NCBI RefSeq assembly: GCF_016545825.1
Contig: NC_052614.1
Coordinates: 4,068,630-4,132,629, forward strand
Direction: 5' to 3'
Length of the DNA stretch: 64,000 bases
Source: Eucalyptus grandis
Taxonomy: Eukaryota > Streptophyta > Magnoliopsida > Myrtales > Myrtaceae
Of this stretch, positions 10,526-23,198 are shown in pieces (the first letter of the stretch is position 1; each line of letters starts with the position of its first letter). The notes beneath the pieces are model-generated. The model made no database searches. It was not told where the DNA came from and worked only from the letters and a program-made list of their open reading frames with translations. Position numbers and translations under genes: made by a program.

Positions 10526-13500
10526 TGTCATGACCTCTTTTTTTCCGTCCGGGGGAAAAGGAAGAAAGTTTAGGGGTATTTGCCTAAAGAAGCAGACCAA
10601 TGGCCCTAAATTAGGCGCAGGCTCTCTCAAGCCCATACCTCGCGTGACGTTGGATTTTGTTTTTTAGTTCTTAACAACCTAAATATTTCTAGGAGTCACC
10701 ACTAGCCTATTGGGGTCGGCTAGAAACCAATCGAGACACGGGAGTGTTGTCTTGATTCCTATGCAATCAAAGATTTCTAGGAACAGGGACCTATTTACGC
10801 TAATGTTTCTATTAGCGCCCTTGCGGTACCACTAACTTGAAAGGTTGTTTATTTAAATGGTCACACAATCTTGATTACCAATTATAACCTTTATGAAATC
10901 ACTAAGTGTCCATGCAAATGTTTTTGTAGGTTTTTTTTTTTTTTTTTTAATGTCTAGACTAATTCTAACCTAATTTAGAAGAGAAATACACTCAAATTTA
11001 TGAAAAGCGATGCGGTAAGTATACATCCAAGAAATTAAAATGACTTGAAAATAAATACGGAAAAAGAAAACCCGATACCAGTTGGGCAAATAATATTACA
11101 TGGCCTTGTTATCATGCCCCAGGACAAGACCCCCATGAGTGAAATGAGAATTCAAATATGCATGAAATTACTCTAAATAATTTTTTTTGGGTAAAGGTAA
11201 GTATGGTATAGATTTTGCGAAGAAGAATACAAGGGGGGGAGGCTCGGCATCAACAAAAAACAAACACTCAAGAAGACAGGAGTCTAAGTGAGTGTATGGG
11301 TACCGTGGTTCCCAACAAACAGAACAAACAACGAAAAGAAAGAAAGGAAGACTAAAAACAAACTAAAGAACTTCCATCAATCAAAGATAGAAGGATGAAG
11401 ATCCCAGTTTTGTTGAAGTCTTCTATTCTTTGGAATGTCAGCAACATGCTTAAACGTCATAGCTTTATCTTTAATCGCCTTCTGGAGGTGCATCTTCATT
11501 GCTGGAAGAAAAAGGGTTTGATTGCGAAAAAGCACATTGTTATGCTCTTTCCATATGATGTAGCACATCGCACCAAAACTAAAGTGAGCCATATTTTGAT
11601 AAAAGCTTTTACCCACAAACTGCTTGGATACCCATACAAGATTCTCCATCCACTGCTTGTTTTGCCAAACCAGGTTAAATTTTGATGCCCAAAAGAAGCA
11701 AGGGTACTCGAAATGTGACAAGCAAAGAACAAGTGATCCACGAGAATCCGGTCTACACGAGCAAAGGGGGCAATTGGTAAGCAAAATTCTACCATGAGAG
11801 ATAAGCAACATCTGAGTTGGCAGCCGGTTGCGAGTAATAAGCCAAAGATGAGTTTGATATCTTGGGGGCAAGGAAGTGCTCCAAATAAAGGAGGCCCACG
11901 TGACAGCTCTAAATAATTTTAATCTATGCAAATGGATTATTTAGAAAAATGGTTATAAAATACCAAAATAGCACTAAATTAGGAAAATGACCTTTTAAAA
12001 TTAGGAAAATTTAATAGATGCCATTTCTATCCTAATTTGATACTATATAACATTTTTTGATATTTTTGAAATTTTCAGATTTTTTTATTATTTCATTATT
12101 TTTTAAAAATATTAATAATGATTCCTTAAACCGATCTATGCTAACATGGAGCAACATAACATATGAATATTACAATAATCAAGCTCAAATCGACCGTTTC
12201 AAGATCGAAACTTGGTTTGCACATTTCATCGAACACTTTGTGTGCATTAAATCACCCCAAAATAGCTTCGCCGGACCATGTTTGCGGCCTTCAATATCAA
12301 TCCATAAACAATCTCATGTGGAACTAAAGTATCAAGATTATACTGCCACATGCAAGGAGCAAGATTAGATAGAAATCACAGCTTAAAACGCACGAAAACC
12401 AAGCTGGAATGATCATCAAATATGCGGGTTTGAGCTGATTTTGCAAATCTGGGTTTGAACCCAAGTCAAGCAAACATGTTGAATGCCCATATTCAAGCCC
12501 CGACACTCATCACATACGATATCTAAGGAAAACACTACTTAATCCGAGTGAAAGTAGGTAACATGAGCTTTCAAATGCAACAAACATCATAGAGAAATGA
12601 CCCACTAAACAACATCAAAACGACCTCTCCAAGAAGCACACATGCAAAACTCTTGAAGAGATTTCAACACTTCAGAAAAATTCCAGCCTCAAAAATTAGT
12701 TTTCTGGGCTGGTTTTCCTCTTGATTTTCATGATCAAAACATGTTCAAACTCGAACATAAATACATCTAGGATACTTACCTTGCTTCCTAGTTTCTTTTG
12801 CAAGTGGTTCTTGGTCGAGAAAATCAAGAAATTATCCTCGGGGGCACGTGGAATTTGGCTCCTTCAAACTAGAAATGAGATATGCAAAAAAAGAATTGAC
12901 AACGAAGGTTTTTCTTGACCTGTAAAATTAGACTAAAAGACCTCTTTTGTTAGAAAAATTAACACAAAACCAAACCATATGTATTCTAGTTTGGGATAAA
13001 AGTCAATCTTTCCCTCATTTGTCTCTCAGTTTTCTCAAAAATACTTGCTTTCCCTCACCCATGACCAGCCGGGCTCAACACTTAGAAAATTTTTTGAACT
13101 TTCTTGGCCCGCCAGGAGGGTGCTATTTCGGGGGCTTTAGGAGGCCTTCCCGGTCTCCAATTGGGACGTGCGACCTATGGTTGAAAAAATATTTGAGTGA
13201 CGTTTAACTCTCTAGTTGAAGGTTTTGGCTAATTTTAGTCGCAAGTTTGTGAACATTTCACTTTTCTCTGCAAGGGTCGGTCTATAATTTCTGGGTTTTT
13301 TTTCTTTCTGGAGTTGCTTCTGAAGGTGTATTTGGGGAACGATTCCGAGCTCCCTCCTCTCCCTCTCGTCTCCTCTCTCTCATCCATTGAAAGACCTGCC
13401 TTGAATGATCTTCTCCCCTCAATTAGAGGATTTTTGGTCAGTACTTTGTCCACCCACCAAGCCTGTCAACAGGGCTACTTCAACAACTTTCTGACTTAGC

Positions 13501-14338
13501 CAAATTTCCACTCTTGTAGCTATTGAGTGTCCGAACTTTGCTGCGACTTTCCCGTGCTTTCAGCAGCTTATCCCTAGCAAATTCTTGTCCACTTGCACTA
13601 TTAATTATGGTCTTCCATCATGTGGAAAGATCAGGCTGGTTGGGTAGGTGAGGAGGATATGGTGGGGCCACCAAGTTGCTTACTCAGCAACTCCGAAATC
13701 AGACCAACTTGTGAATTGAGATTTGTCAGCTGGTTTGGGTGCTTTAATCCATCAATTTGGTTACAATTTTTGATCAGTTAGCAAGCTCATGCATAGTAGT
13801 TTAAGATCTCGATCAGATTTTGCAATTTTGCACACCCAATTTTGTAAGAAAGTCCCTCAAAGTTGACCATTTTCTTATCTGAAAATACCCAATTCAATAC
13901 AAATTTGGTCTTTCTGGCTCGATTTGATTGATTTGACTTGGCCCAAATTCAATTTCAACTTAATTGGTGACCAAGATGATGATTTACGAGCTCGGGCGCA
14001 AATTTTGCAAATTTTGCGAATTGGTCCCTCAACTTTAGGAAATTACATTTTGGCCCCAATTTGCCATTTTAAATCCAATTTGACCTCCTAGGCTTGACTA
14101 GTCACATTTAGAGCATTGGCCCCAACTTTTTTTTCTTTTCTTTTTTTAATATTTTTTTATATATTTTCAATTTTTTTCTTTTGCTTTTTTTTTTTTAAGT
14201 AAAAGCATCTTCCATTTAAAAAAATATATTAAATGCCTAGATAATCTATATGCAAGAATTTAACTTAAAATATTTTTGTGGAAAAACAAATTCCCATTTT
14301 CTGGAAATGATTTTTGGGCAAAAATTTAGGTGTCAACA
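10526..14338 (-). mobile_element. Solo LTR, A superfamily (copy 1), holding a LINE
   Basis: The ends are TGTCATGACC and GGTGTCAACA, with exact 5-bp target duplications CTATA at 10521-10525 and 14339-14343. It aligns along its whole length with 15253-18272 apart from a LINE insertion (11185-11906) that explains most of the size difference. Its termini are the reverse complement of LTR A (439-4004), so it lies on the minus strand. It interrupts an older element. Parallel short ORFs in the two copies (12721-12918 and 16710-16916; 12947-13207 and 16938-17186) are shadows of shared LTR sequence, not genes. Confidence 0.88.
11185..11906 (-). pseudogene. 5'-truncated LINE, reverse-transcriptase zinc-binding C-terminus
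   Basis: The minus strand encodes the tail of a plant L1-type ORF2: WASFIWSTSLPPRYQTHLWL, then RLPTQMLL and CPLCSC, and after a frameshift DHLFFACH, the pattern of the zinc-binding domain that follows LINE reverse transcriptase. A further frame carries a W-K-E-H-N motif near the end. A 14-bp target duplication CTCTAAATAATTTT flanks it (11171-11184 and 11907-11920), and a short T run at the left is the remnant poly(A) tail. Long duplication, 5' truncation and terminal A tract are hallmarks of LINE insertion. It is dead. Confidence 0.85.
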
Positions 14339-14343
14339 CTATA

Positions 14344-14879
14344 GGATTGAGGCGACAAAGACTTCGGCCCTAAGAATGAGTATGACTCGGCGAGGAATGA
14401 ATGTGTGAGGGAGGAACCCTAAGGGATTTCCATCTGTCTTTCCTTGGTGACCAAATAGAAAACTTGAGTTTATCGAGTTCTTTGATAAGTCTTCCCCTAT
14501 TCATAGGTTAACTTGGTGTTAATTAAACTTGTGTTTATTCAAAATGTTTTAATGGATATCTTATGTAGATAGTTTCTTCCACATTGATGTTGTTGTAGCT
14601 TCTGATGTATTGGTTACATTATGCAAAAATGTGTTTTTTAGTCAATGGATGTTCAATGTCAATTGCTTATGTTATTATGAATTCTTGTGGGTAGTTCAAA
14701 GAAGTCTTAGTAGCTTCAAAGGACTTAGTTTACATAAAAGTTATTAATGACAATAGTGACCTTTTGATTCTGAAACCTTATTTGAAATTATTCATTAATA
14801 TGATTAGTTTATACAAAATAGATACATAAATGATAGGCACTAATAATTTGAGCAAATGTGTTTGATATGTTCAGATTCA
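14344..14879. other. No gene seen; probable leader/LTR remains of the copia element
   Basis: This AT-rich stretch begins with the right flank of the solo LTR and precedes the copia gag start. I could not match it to the region after RNase H, so no LTR pair is claimed. Confidence 0.3.
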
Positions 14880-15252
14880 ATGGCATCGGCTACTAAGAAT
14901 ATAGTCATTGAATTGAATAAAGGAGAGAAGCTTAATGGCTATAATTATGAAATATGGCATATGCAAATCCAATATGTACTGGAAGAGCAAGAAGCGCTAG
15001 AATCTCTTAACCTGATTATGGAAGAGTCTAAAGATAGAAACATTGCACTACACAAAAGGAATAAGGGTGCATTTGCTGTATGGAAAAGAAAGAACTCCCT
15101 TACTCCCATCATGTTGCTGAGTAGCATAGACAATGATTTCATGCGAGAGTTCAAGCGTTTTGAGAATGCCAAAGAGGTGTGGGAAACATTAGCAGCAAGA
15201 TTTGGTCATGTTTCGATGACAAAGCTGAGAGAGTTCACTATAAGGATTGAGC
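14880..15252 (+). pseudogene. Ty1/copia gag, N-terminal part
   Basis: An open frame starts at ATG 14880 (MASATKNIVIEL) and carries LNGYNYEIWHMQIQYVLEE and later KEVWETLAARFG, the usual order of a copia gag (the W..M...L and W..L motifs of the retrotransposon gag domain). It is open for about 124 codons and then is cut by a solo LTR at 15253. Its continuation is at 18273, where MKQHLRKMSNMI follows. Gag would form the virus-like particle of the element. Confidence 0.8.
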
Positions 15253-18200
15253 TGTCACGACCTCTTTTTTTCCGTCCGGGGGAAAAGGAAGAAGGTTTAG
15301 GGGTATTTGCCTAAAGAAGCGGACCAATGGCCCTAGATTAGGCGGGGGCTCTCCCAAGCCCATACCCCGCGCGACGTTGGATTCGTTTTTTAGTTATTAA
15401 TAACCTATGTAATTCTAGGAGTCGCCACTAGCCTATTGAGGTCGGCTAGAAACCAATCAAGACACGGGAGTGCTGTCTCGATTCATACGCAACCAGAGAT
15501 TTCTAAGAACAGGGGACTTGTTTACGCCAATGTTTCTATTAGCGCCCTTGCGGTACCACTAACTTGGAAGGTTGTTTATCTAAATAGCCATACAATCTTG
15601 ATTACCAATTATAATCTTTATGAAACCGCTAAGCGTCCATGCAAATGTTTTTGTAGGTTTGTTTTCCTTAATGTCTAAACTAATCCTAACATAATTTAGA
15701 AGAGAAATTTAAACTCAAATTAATGAAAAGCGGTGCGCAAGTAAATATTTAAGAAATTGAAATGACTTGAAAGTAATGCGGAAAAGAAAGACCCGATACA
15801 AGTCGGGCAAATAATATTACATGGCCTTGTTATCACGCCCCGGGACAAGACCCCCGTGAGCGAAATGGAAATATAAATATGCATGAAATTACTCTAGATG
15901 CATGAAATAACTCTAAATAATTTTAATATACACAAAATAGATTATTTACAAAAATGGTTATAAAATACCAAAATATCATTAAATTAAGAAAATGACCTTT
16001 TAAAAAAGAAAACTTTCCTAGATGTCATTTTTGCCTTAATTTGATGTCATCCATCATTTTATAATTTTTTTGAAATTTTCATTTTTATTATTTTATTATT
16101 TTTATTTAAAATTAATTCCCTAAACCGATATATGCCGATTTACACTAATTTAGGACTACCCAGCACATTAATATAACAAGAACCAAGCTCAAATCGACCG
16201 TTTCAAGATCGAAACTTGGTTTGCGCATTTCGTCAAACATTTGGCGTGCATCAAATCATCCCAAACCAGCTTCCTCGGGCCATGTTTGCGGCCTTCAATC
16301 TCAACGCATGAGCAATATTATGTGGAACTAAAACATCAAGGTTAAACTATCACATGCAAGGAGTAAGATTAGATAGAAATCACAGCTTAAAACACACGAA
16401 AACCAAGCTGGAATCGGCCTCAAATATGTGGGTTGAGCTGATTTTGAAATCTGGGTTTGAACCAAAGTCAAGTAAACAGGTTGCATGCCCATATTCAAGC
16501 CTCAACACTCATCGTATACGAGATCTAAAGGAAACATTACTTGATCCGAGTAAAAGTAGGTAACATGTTCTTTCAAATGCAATAAACATCACAGAGAATG
16601 ACCCACCGAACAACATCAAAACGACCTCTCCAAGAAGCACACATGCAACACTCTTGACACTTAGAAAAATTTCAACCTCAGAAATCAGTTTTCCGGGCTG
16701 GTTTCCCTCTTGATTTTCATGATCAAAACATGCTCAAAATCGAAAATACGTACATCTAGGATGCTTACCTTACTTCCTAGTTTCCTTTTCAAGTGGTTCT
16801 TGGCCAAGGAAACCGAGAAATTGTCCTCTGGAAGCACGTGGAAGTTGGCTTCTTCAACTGGAAATGAGATCTGCAGAAAAGAAGAACTGACAACGAAGGT
16901 TTTTGTTGACCTCTAAAATTAGACTTTAAGACGTCTTTTGTTGGAAAAATTGACACCAACCCAAACTATATGTATTTTAGCTTGGGTTAGAAGTCAATAT
17001 TTTTCTCATTTGTTTCTCAACTTTCTCAAAAACACTGCCTTTTTCCCACTCGTGACCAACTGGGCTCAACACTTAGAAAAATTTTCAGTGTTTCCTGGCC
17101 CGCCTAGAGGGTGTTTTTCGGGGGCTTTAGGAGGCCTTCCCGATCTCCATTTAGGACGTGCGACCTATGGATGGAAAGATATTTGAGTGAAGTTTCACTC
17201 TCTAGTTGAAGGTTTTGGATAATTTTGGCCGAAGGGTTGTGAAAATCTCACTTTTCTCTCAAAAGGTTGGTCTGGAATTTCTGGGTTTTGCTTTTCTGAA
17301 GCTGCTTCTGAGGGCTTCTTTGGGGATCGATTCCGAGCTCTCTCCTCTCCCTCTCGTCTTCTCTCTCCCTCATTCGAAAGACCTTGCTTCCGTGATATTA
17401 TCCCCCGAATTAAGGGATTTTTGGTCAGCCTTTTGCCCACCTACCAAGCCTGTCAACAGGGCTACTTCACCTACTCTTCTGACTTAGCCAATTTTTTAAC
17501 TTCTGCAGCTGTTGAGTGTGCAGGTTTTGCTGCGATTTTCCGGTGCTGTCAGAAGCTTATCTCTGGCCAATTTTCGTCCACTTGCACTGCTATATACGGT
17601 CTTCCATCACGTGCAAAGATCGGGCTGGTTGGGCAGCTGAGGAGGATATGGTGGGGCCACCAAATTGCTTACTCAGCAACTCCGGATTAAGACCAACTCG
17701 TGGACGGAGTTTTCGCTGCTGATTTGAGTGCTTTAATCCACTAATTTGGCTGCGTTTTTGATCAATTAGAAATCTCATGTATAGTAGTTTAAGATCTTGA
17801 CCATTTTTCGCAATTATCTCCACCCAATTTTACAAGAAAGTACCTCAAAGTTGGCCATTTTCTTGCCCGAAAATGCCAAATTCAATGCAATTAGGTCCTT
17901 TTGGCTCAATTTGATTGATTCTGCTTGGCCCAAATTCAATTTTAACTTAATTGATGACCAAGATGATGATTTAAGGGCTCGGGCGCAAATTTTGCAAAAT
18001 TTACGAATTGGTCCTCGACTTTTGGAAATTGCATTTTGGCCCCAACTTGCCATTTGAATTCCAATCTGACCTCCTGGCTTGGCTAGTCACATTTAGATCA
18101 TTGGCCCCAACTTTTTTTCTTTTCTTTTCTTTTTAATCTTTTTTTTAATTTTTTTTATCTTTTATCTTTTTTTTTAATTTTTAATTAATTTTTTTTTTAG

Positions 18201-18272
18201 GGAAAACATCTTCCATTTTAAATACCTAGATAATCTATATGCAATAATTTGGGCAAAAATTAGGTGTCAACA
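15253..18272 (-). mobile_element. Solo LTR, A superfamily (copy 2), inside copia gag
   Basis: Its ends are TGTCACGACC and GGTGTCAACA, and it is closely similar to 10526-14338. It splits a copia gag whose reading resumes right after it. I see no exact target duplication: the left flank is TGAGC and the right flank ACTCA. Mutation of one flank or a post-insertion rearrangement would explain this. Length is 3,020 bp. It is read on the minus strand relative to LTR A. Confidence 0.82.
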
Positions 18273-18840
18273 ACTCATACAAGAAATCCCATGGTCGAGA
18301 CCATGAAACAACATTTGAGAAAGATGTCGAACATGATCAATGAGTTGAAGGAGGCTGGCCACATTCTAACTGACGAGCAATAAGTGCAAGAGTGATCCAT
18401 TCCTTACCTCAAAAGTTGGGAGCATATGAAGGTGCACTTGACCCCTATGAGAACATTAAAACTTTTGAGGATGCAATGCACCACCTTGAGTTAGAAGAGG
18501 ACCACCTCCTGGCGGCTAAGCTGAAAATTGATATTTATTATCTTTGGTTCTAACTCATAATGGGCTTCGAGCTCCAGGTGCAAGCATCCTAATTCGTTCA
18601 AAAGGTGAAAAGCAGGGGAGTGAGCTCTTTAGGGAAGAAACCAAGAGTTGATCAACATGATAGAGGAAAGCATCCTCATGTGAAAAGAATATCAAGGGCA
18701 AAGTATTACAACTGCGACAAGAAGAGTCATTATGCTCATGACTATAGTGAGTCAAAGAGGGTAAACACCCCATGTATTCTTGAGAGCTTTGCTTATGTAT
18801 TAAATTCTATATTTTTAACTAAATCTAATCTTTTGTAGAT
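18273..18840 (+). pseudogene. Ty1/copia gag, C-terminal part with decayed zinc knuckle
   Basis: Translation gives MKQHLRKMSNMINELKEAGH, SWEHMKVHLT, then FEDAMHHLELEED, the standard second half of copia gag, with stops (for example near 18381). A zinc-knuckle-like stretch follows near 18705-18755 (YYNCDKKSHYAHDYSE). The pattern should be C-x2-C-x4-H-x4-C, but the first and last cysteines are lost. It is the same gag that starts at 14880. Confidence 0.75.
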
Positions 18841-19100
18841 TGTAAATTCGAGAGCAACAGACCATGTAGCAAAGGATAGAGAAGCCTTCGTGGAAGTTCA
18901 ACGAGTATCGATTGGAACGAAATGGATCAATGTAGGAAACAACTCCAGAGCTGAAGTAAAAGGGATTGGCATGTGCCAATTAAATATGCATGATGGACAC
19001 ACTTTGTTCCCACATAATATGCTATATGCTTCAGAGATTCGTTGGAATTTAGTGTCTTTGTTAGTATTGGTTAAACTGGTTTTAGTGTAAACTTTCATAA
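18841..19100 (+). pseudogene. Ty1/copia aspartic protease region, mutated active site
   Basis: The frame reads IVNSRATDHVA where an active copia protease has D-S-G-A, so the catalytic aspartate is replaced by asparagine and the glycine by arginine. Downstream GIGMCQLNM and MLYASEIRWNLVSL match the body of the domain (usual form LYVPEIRKNLVS). The element cannot have processed its polyprotein. Confidence 0.72.
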
Positions 19101-19254
19101 TAGTGGTGTCGATTTGTATTTGAGTACAAATTACTATGGTTGCGGTTACTTTCTAGATGATTTTATTGTGTCAGATGTTAACTATTGTAATGTCAATGTT
19201 TGTTATTCTCGGTTCACGTCTTCTAATTCATATAATAATGATGTGAATGTGTAG

Positions 19255-20062
19255 CATACTAGACTTGGTCATATTGGCTAATAATGAATGAATAGATTAG
19301 CAAAGAGGACTTGTTGGGAAGTATTGAAAACGTTAATTTGCCCATAAGCGAGCATTGCCAAGCAGGGAAAATGACAAGGAAATCATTTGGAAAATGTACA
19401 AGAGTTGAATTTCCTTTGCAATTAATTCATTATGACATCTGTGATCAAATGAATATGAGAGCAAGGCATATGACTATTTATCTCATCACGTTTATAGATG
19501 ATTATTCTCGATTTAAACATGTCTATTTAATTTCTCATAAATTTGAGGCATTAAGTTGTTTCAAGAAATTTATGAGTTTGGTAGAAAATCAATTAGATAA
19601 GAAGATAAAAGCATTAAGACTCGATCGAGGTCAAGATTCCATTGAGGTTGAGAATATCATCTGATGAGTTCAGAAATTTATATGATGAAAAGGGAATAGA
19701 ATGACAATTATCTATTTCCTATACTCCTCAACAAAATGATATTGCGAAAAGGAGAAACAGAACCCTACTGGAAATGGTTAAGTTCATGATGACGCATGCT
19801 AACTTACCTATCACCTTTAGGATGATGCTTTGTTAACTGCGGCCTATATACTTAACTGTATGTCTTCCAAATCAGTTACTTCTATTTCATATGAGTTATA
19901 TATAGATAGAAAACCCAACTTAAGTTTTCTTAAACCATGGGGTTGTGCTGCCTATACTTACGTATCCTCTCACAAGTATGAGAAATTAGGTTCTAGAGGC
20001 AAGAATAACATTTTCATAAGATACTTAGAACACTTGAAAGAGTATATATTTATAGGTGAGTA
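19255..20062 (+). pseudogene. Ty1/copia integrase
   Basis: Order of motifs: a HTRLGHIG-like zinc-finger start near 19257, CQAGKMTRKSF, then LIHYDICDQMN (first catalytic D), FIDDYSRFKHVYLISHK, ALRLDRGQ (second D), then ETLL-like RRNRTLLEMVKFMM (E region changed) and AAYILNCMSSKSV, LKPWGCAAYTYV and RGKNNIFIRY. Stops and frameshifts occur near 19280, 19662, 19701 and 19830. The domain follows protease and precedes RT, the copia order. Confidence 0.82.
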
Positions 20063-20464
20063 GGAAAGTGAGAGTATAACTGAATTTAAATCATGCGATG
20101 TCACATTCTTAGAAAATGAATTTCTTAAGAATGACGAAATTGGTGAGAACTACTCCCTATTTGAAACCTTAGATCAATGTAATGAACTTAATGGAATTCG
20201 TTCAAGTGGGAGCAATGTGAGAAGTGAGGAATTAAATTCAACTTAGTCTCAATTACAACCACCTAATGAGGCGATATCATCATTATCTAATCCAAGTGAG
20301 AGCATAATGGAGAATAATGTGTAAAGTATACAATCTCCCATATGGCAAACGAGTTGCAAAAGTATTCATCGTCAACGTTTTGACATTAAAGGGGAAACTT
20401 TTATAGTTACTTCACAAGATGAAGATGAGCCAATGAATGTAAATGAGACTCTAAATTGCTCTAA

Positions 20465-21190
20465 TAAAGGAAAATGAATGCGTGCGATGGAAAAGGAAAT
20501 GGAGTCAATGAAGTCAAACCATGTTTGGAAACTAATTGATCTTCCAAAAGCACACAAAACCATTGGGCACAAATGAGTTCTCAAAATAAAGTGTAAAACC
20601 GATGGCTCAATAGAGAGATATAAGGCTTGTCTCGTGGCGAAATGGTATCATCAACATGAATGAATTGATTATGAGAAAATATTTTCTCCTATAGTAAGAT
20701 TTACCTCAATTCGTCTTATTCTAGCAATAGTAGCTAGTATAGATCTTAAACTACATCAAATGGATGTAAAGACTACTTTTTTCAATGGAGAATTAGAAGA
20801 AGAAATTTATATGGAACAACCTGTTAATTTCATTTCGAAAGGCCAAGAACAAAAGATATATCGACTTTTTGAAATCAATATATGGCCTTAAATAGTTATC
20901 AAGACAATGGTATATACAGTTTCATAATGTAATAATGTCATATGATTTTACAATGATTGATGAAGATTATTGCATATATATCAAAAGATTCAAAGATCAA
21001 TTTGTGATCATATTATTATATGTTGATGATATACTAATTGCTGGAAGCAATATCGAGTTTGTTAATACTATTAAAAGTTTGTTATCTTTTAACTTTGAGA
21101 TGAAAGACATGGATGAGGCGGCATATATTCTTGGAGTTAAGATTTCAAGGGATCATTCGAAGAGATTATTGTCTATTTCGCAATAGACCT
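20465..21190 (+). pseudogene. Ty1/copia reverse transcriptase
   Basis: Motifs in order: MEKEMESMKSNHVWKLIDLP, YKACLVAK, IFSPIVRFTSIRLILAI, LHQMDVKTTFFNGELEEEIY and EQP, then LLYVDDILIAGS with an intact YVDD near 21019-21030, and AAYILGVKISRD. Stops or frameshifts lie near 20575, 20664 and 20890. It would copy the element RNA to DNA if intact. Confidence 0.85.
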
Positions 21191-21975
21191 ATATAAACAA
21201 GGTTCTTGAACGATTTCATATGTAAGATTGCAAACTCATAAATACTCCTATTATAAAAAGTGAAAGATTGAGCTATAGACTGTGTCCAAAAACTCTACAA
21301 GAGAAAAAACAAATGCAACGTGTTCATTATACTAGTGATGTTGAAAGCTTAATGTACGTTATGATGTTTACAAGACCTGACATATGTTTTGCAGTTGGAA
21401 TAGTAAGTAGATACCAATCCAATTCAGGTTAAACACATTGGACATACATCAAAGGAATATTGAGGTATTTAAAGAAAACTACTGATTATTTCCTAAGTTA
21501 TCAAGAAAAGATTTACGACTACTCAGATGCTGATTGGGGAAGAGATTTAAATGAAAGTAAATTTACCTCTTGATTTGTTTTCTTACTGAATAATGATACC
21601 ATATCATGGAGCAGTAAGAAACAAACGTGTATAGTCTTGTCCATGATGAAAGCCGAGTTTGTGACATTGTTAGTAGCAGTATAAGAGAGTATTTGGCTTA
21701 AGAGATTTTTGGATCATTTTGGTGTTGCTAAGGATGTTGCAAACTCATTGTTGGTTAACCGTGATAGCTAAGTAGTGATAGCGTATACTAAGAATCCAAA
21801 ATATTATGGCAACATCAAATATATAGATACCAAGTACAACTTCGTTAAGGATATGGTTGCATGAACATATATGAATTTATAGTACATATCTACGCATAAG
21901 ATGATAGGATCAAGCCAATACATAAAGATGTTTTTTGTGGTCATGTAAAATTTCTAGGACTGTGTAAAGGGTGAT
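21191..21975 (+). pseudogene. Ty1/copia RNase H and pol C-terminus
   Basis: Recognised motifs are YINKVLERFHM, LMYVMMFTRPDICFAVGIVS, GILRYLKKTTDYFL, YSDADWGRD (catalytic region), ISWSSKKQTCIVLS, KAEFVTL and NIKYIDTKYNFVKDMVA. These are the standard copia RNase H landmarks. After a stop, YISTHKMI and KFLGLC mark the pol end near 21970. Several stops show decay. Confidence 0.82.
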
Positions 21976-23049
21976 GTACTGAATATTGTAATTTTTTTAA
22001 ATGATCACATTTAATGAAATTATCTTTCATTATTAATGCTTTGAGTTTTTGTTTGACATTTATGCATCTTAATGATTAGAGCATTGTAAAATTAAGAAAG
22101 TATGTCAGACAGATAAAAGATTAGCATATTTACATGGGTAATCGCCTCTATTTATTGTGTGATAAATAGAGATGAAACAATTTTTTAAGCTTATTATTTG
22201 GGTGATAATCAAAAGTTCAAACTTAAAATATAGACGTCGCCTTAACTGAATGTTAAGATAAGAACATAATATTTGCTATGTCCTAAAGCAAAATAACTCA
22301 CATATTTTACTTTATTTGTCGTTGATGCTAGATGTAAGTTTTGATGAATTCTTTAAAAGGTTAGATACGTGAACTCAAGTTAGACATTAGGCATTACCGA
22401 ACTATCATCTGTACGATATTGAAAGTAAAGACATAAGCTCCATAGGAAAGGAATTAATACCATCATACATATTTCATATTACGTATGCATAAGATGACAA
22501 ATAAGAGTGGAAAACTTTTAATCTCAATTTTTTTATACTGTGTGAGACTCTTGAGGAAAAAAGTTCCTCAATTAAGTGCCCTTATGACTCTTACTTGTTC
22601 TCAAGATTTCTATTCAATATTTGTTATCTTAAAATGTTATCAATGATCATGAATTGATTCAATCTAATTGAATATTTTTAGATAGCAAGTTGAATTGAAA
22701 TTGCGAGTTTGAAGTAAAGAGGAAGATCGAGTTTTGGATATCACATTTTAGTTTTGTATTCACTGGTCGACCAAATATGATTAGTTTTGGATAATCATAA
22801 TTGTGAATATAATATATTATAATTAAAAAGAGATCGAGAGAGATATAATTGTGATCGATCGATTTATGGTACTGCATACTATATTTACTCAAAAACATAA
22901 TGTCCATTTTGAGCTACTATATATTCCTAATAGATTTACGACAACGAGCTCTCGAAGTATGCTGGTCTCATGGATTATTTACTGGTTTGTGTTACAAAGA
23001 GGAGAAGAAAGGTTTATGTTTAGCCTACCATGTGCGAATGTGAGATTAT
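21976..23049. other. No gene seen; AT-rich tail after the copia pol
   Basis: This should contain the copia 3' LTR, but I could not match it to sequence upstream of the gag. No domain, tRNA or rRNA was recognised. Confidence 0.3.
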
Positions 23050-23123
23050 GTGTTTTTTATAAAATTTGATGGGCCAAACCTGGCTCGTTTGCCCATGATG
23101 GGGTTTGCCGATGGGAGAAGGGC

Positions 23124-23164
<41 letters not shown>
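23050..23164 (+). mobile_element. Family F LTR fragment, left half (copy 2)
   Basis: TTTTTTATAAAATTTGATGG and following bases match the start of the F block at 9186. The match stops at a (GA)n run, where a D solo LTR is inserted, and resumes at 26993. Confidence 0.5.
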
Positions 23165-23166
<2 letters not shown>

Positions 23167-23198
23167 TGTGTGTGTGTGTGTGCGCGTGTGTGTGTGTG
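23126..23198. repeat. (GA)n followed by (TG)n microsatellite at a solo-LTR boundary
   Basis: GA repeats run 23126-23164, then TG repeats, interrupted once by CGCG, run 23165-23198 and merge into the LTR start TGTGACATCCC. Right of the LTR the sequence continues as GAGAGAG. This suggests that the TG run grew from the TG/TGTG LTR terminus. Confidence 0.75.

Noticed and set aside
12721..13207. Small ORFs repeated at 16710-17186, which could suggest a conserved small protein
   Set aside because: Both pairs lie at the same place in two homologous solo LTRs; the similarity is at DNA level and the frames differ in length and ends.
14344..14879. 5' LTR of the copia element at 14880
   Set aside because: I could not find a matching 3' LTR after 21975, so a pair cannot be supported.
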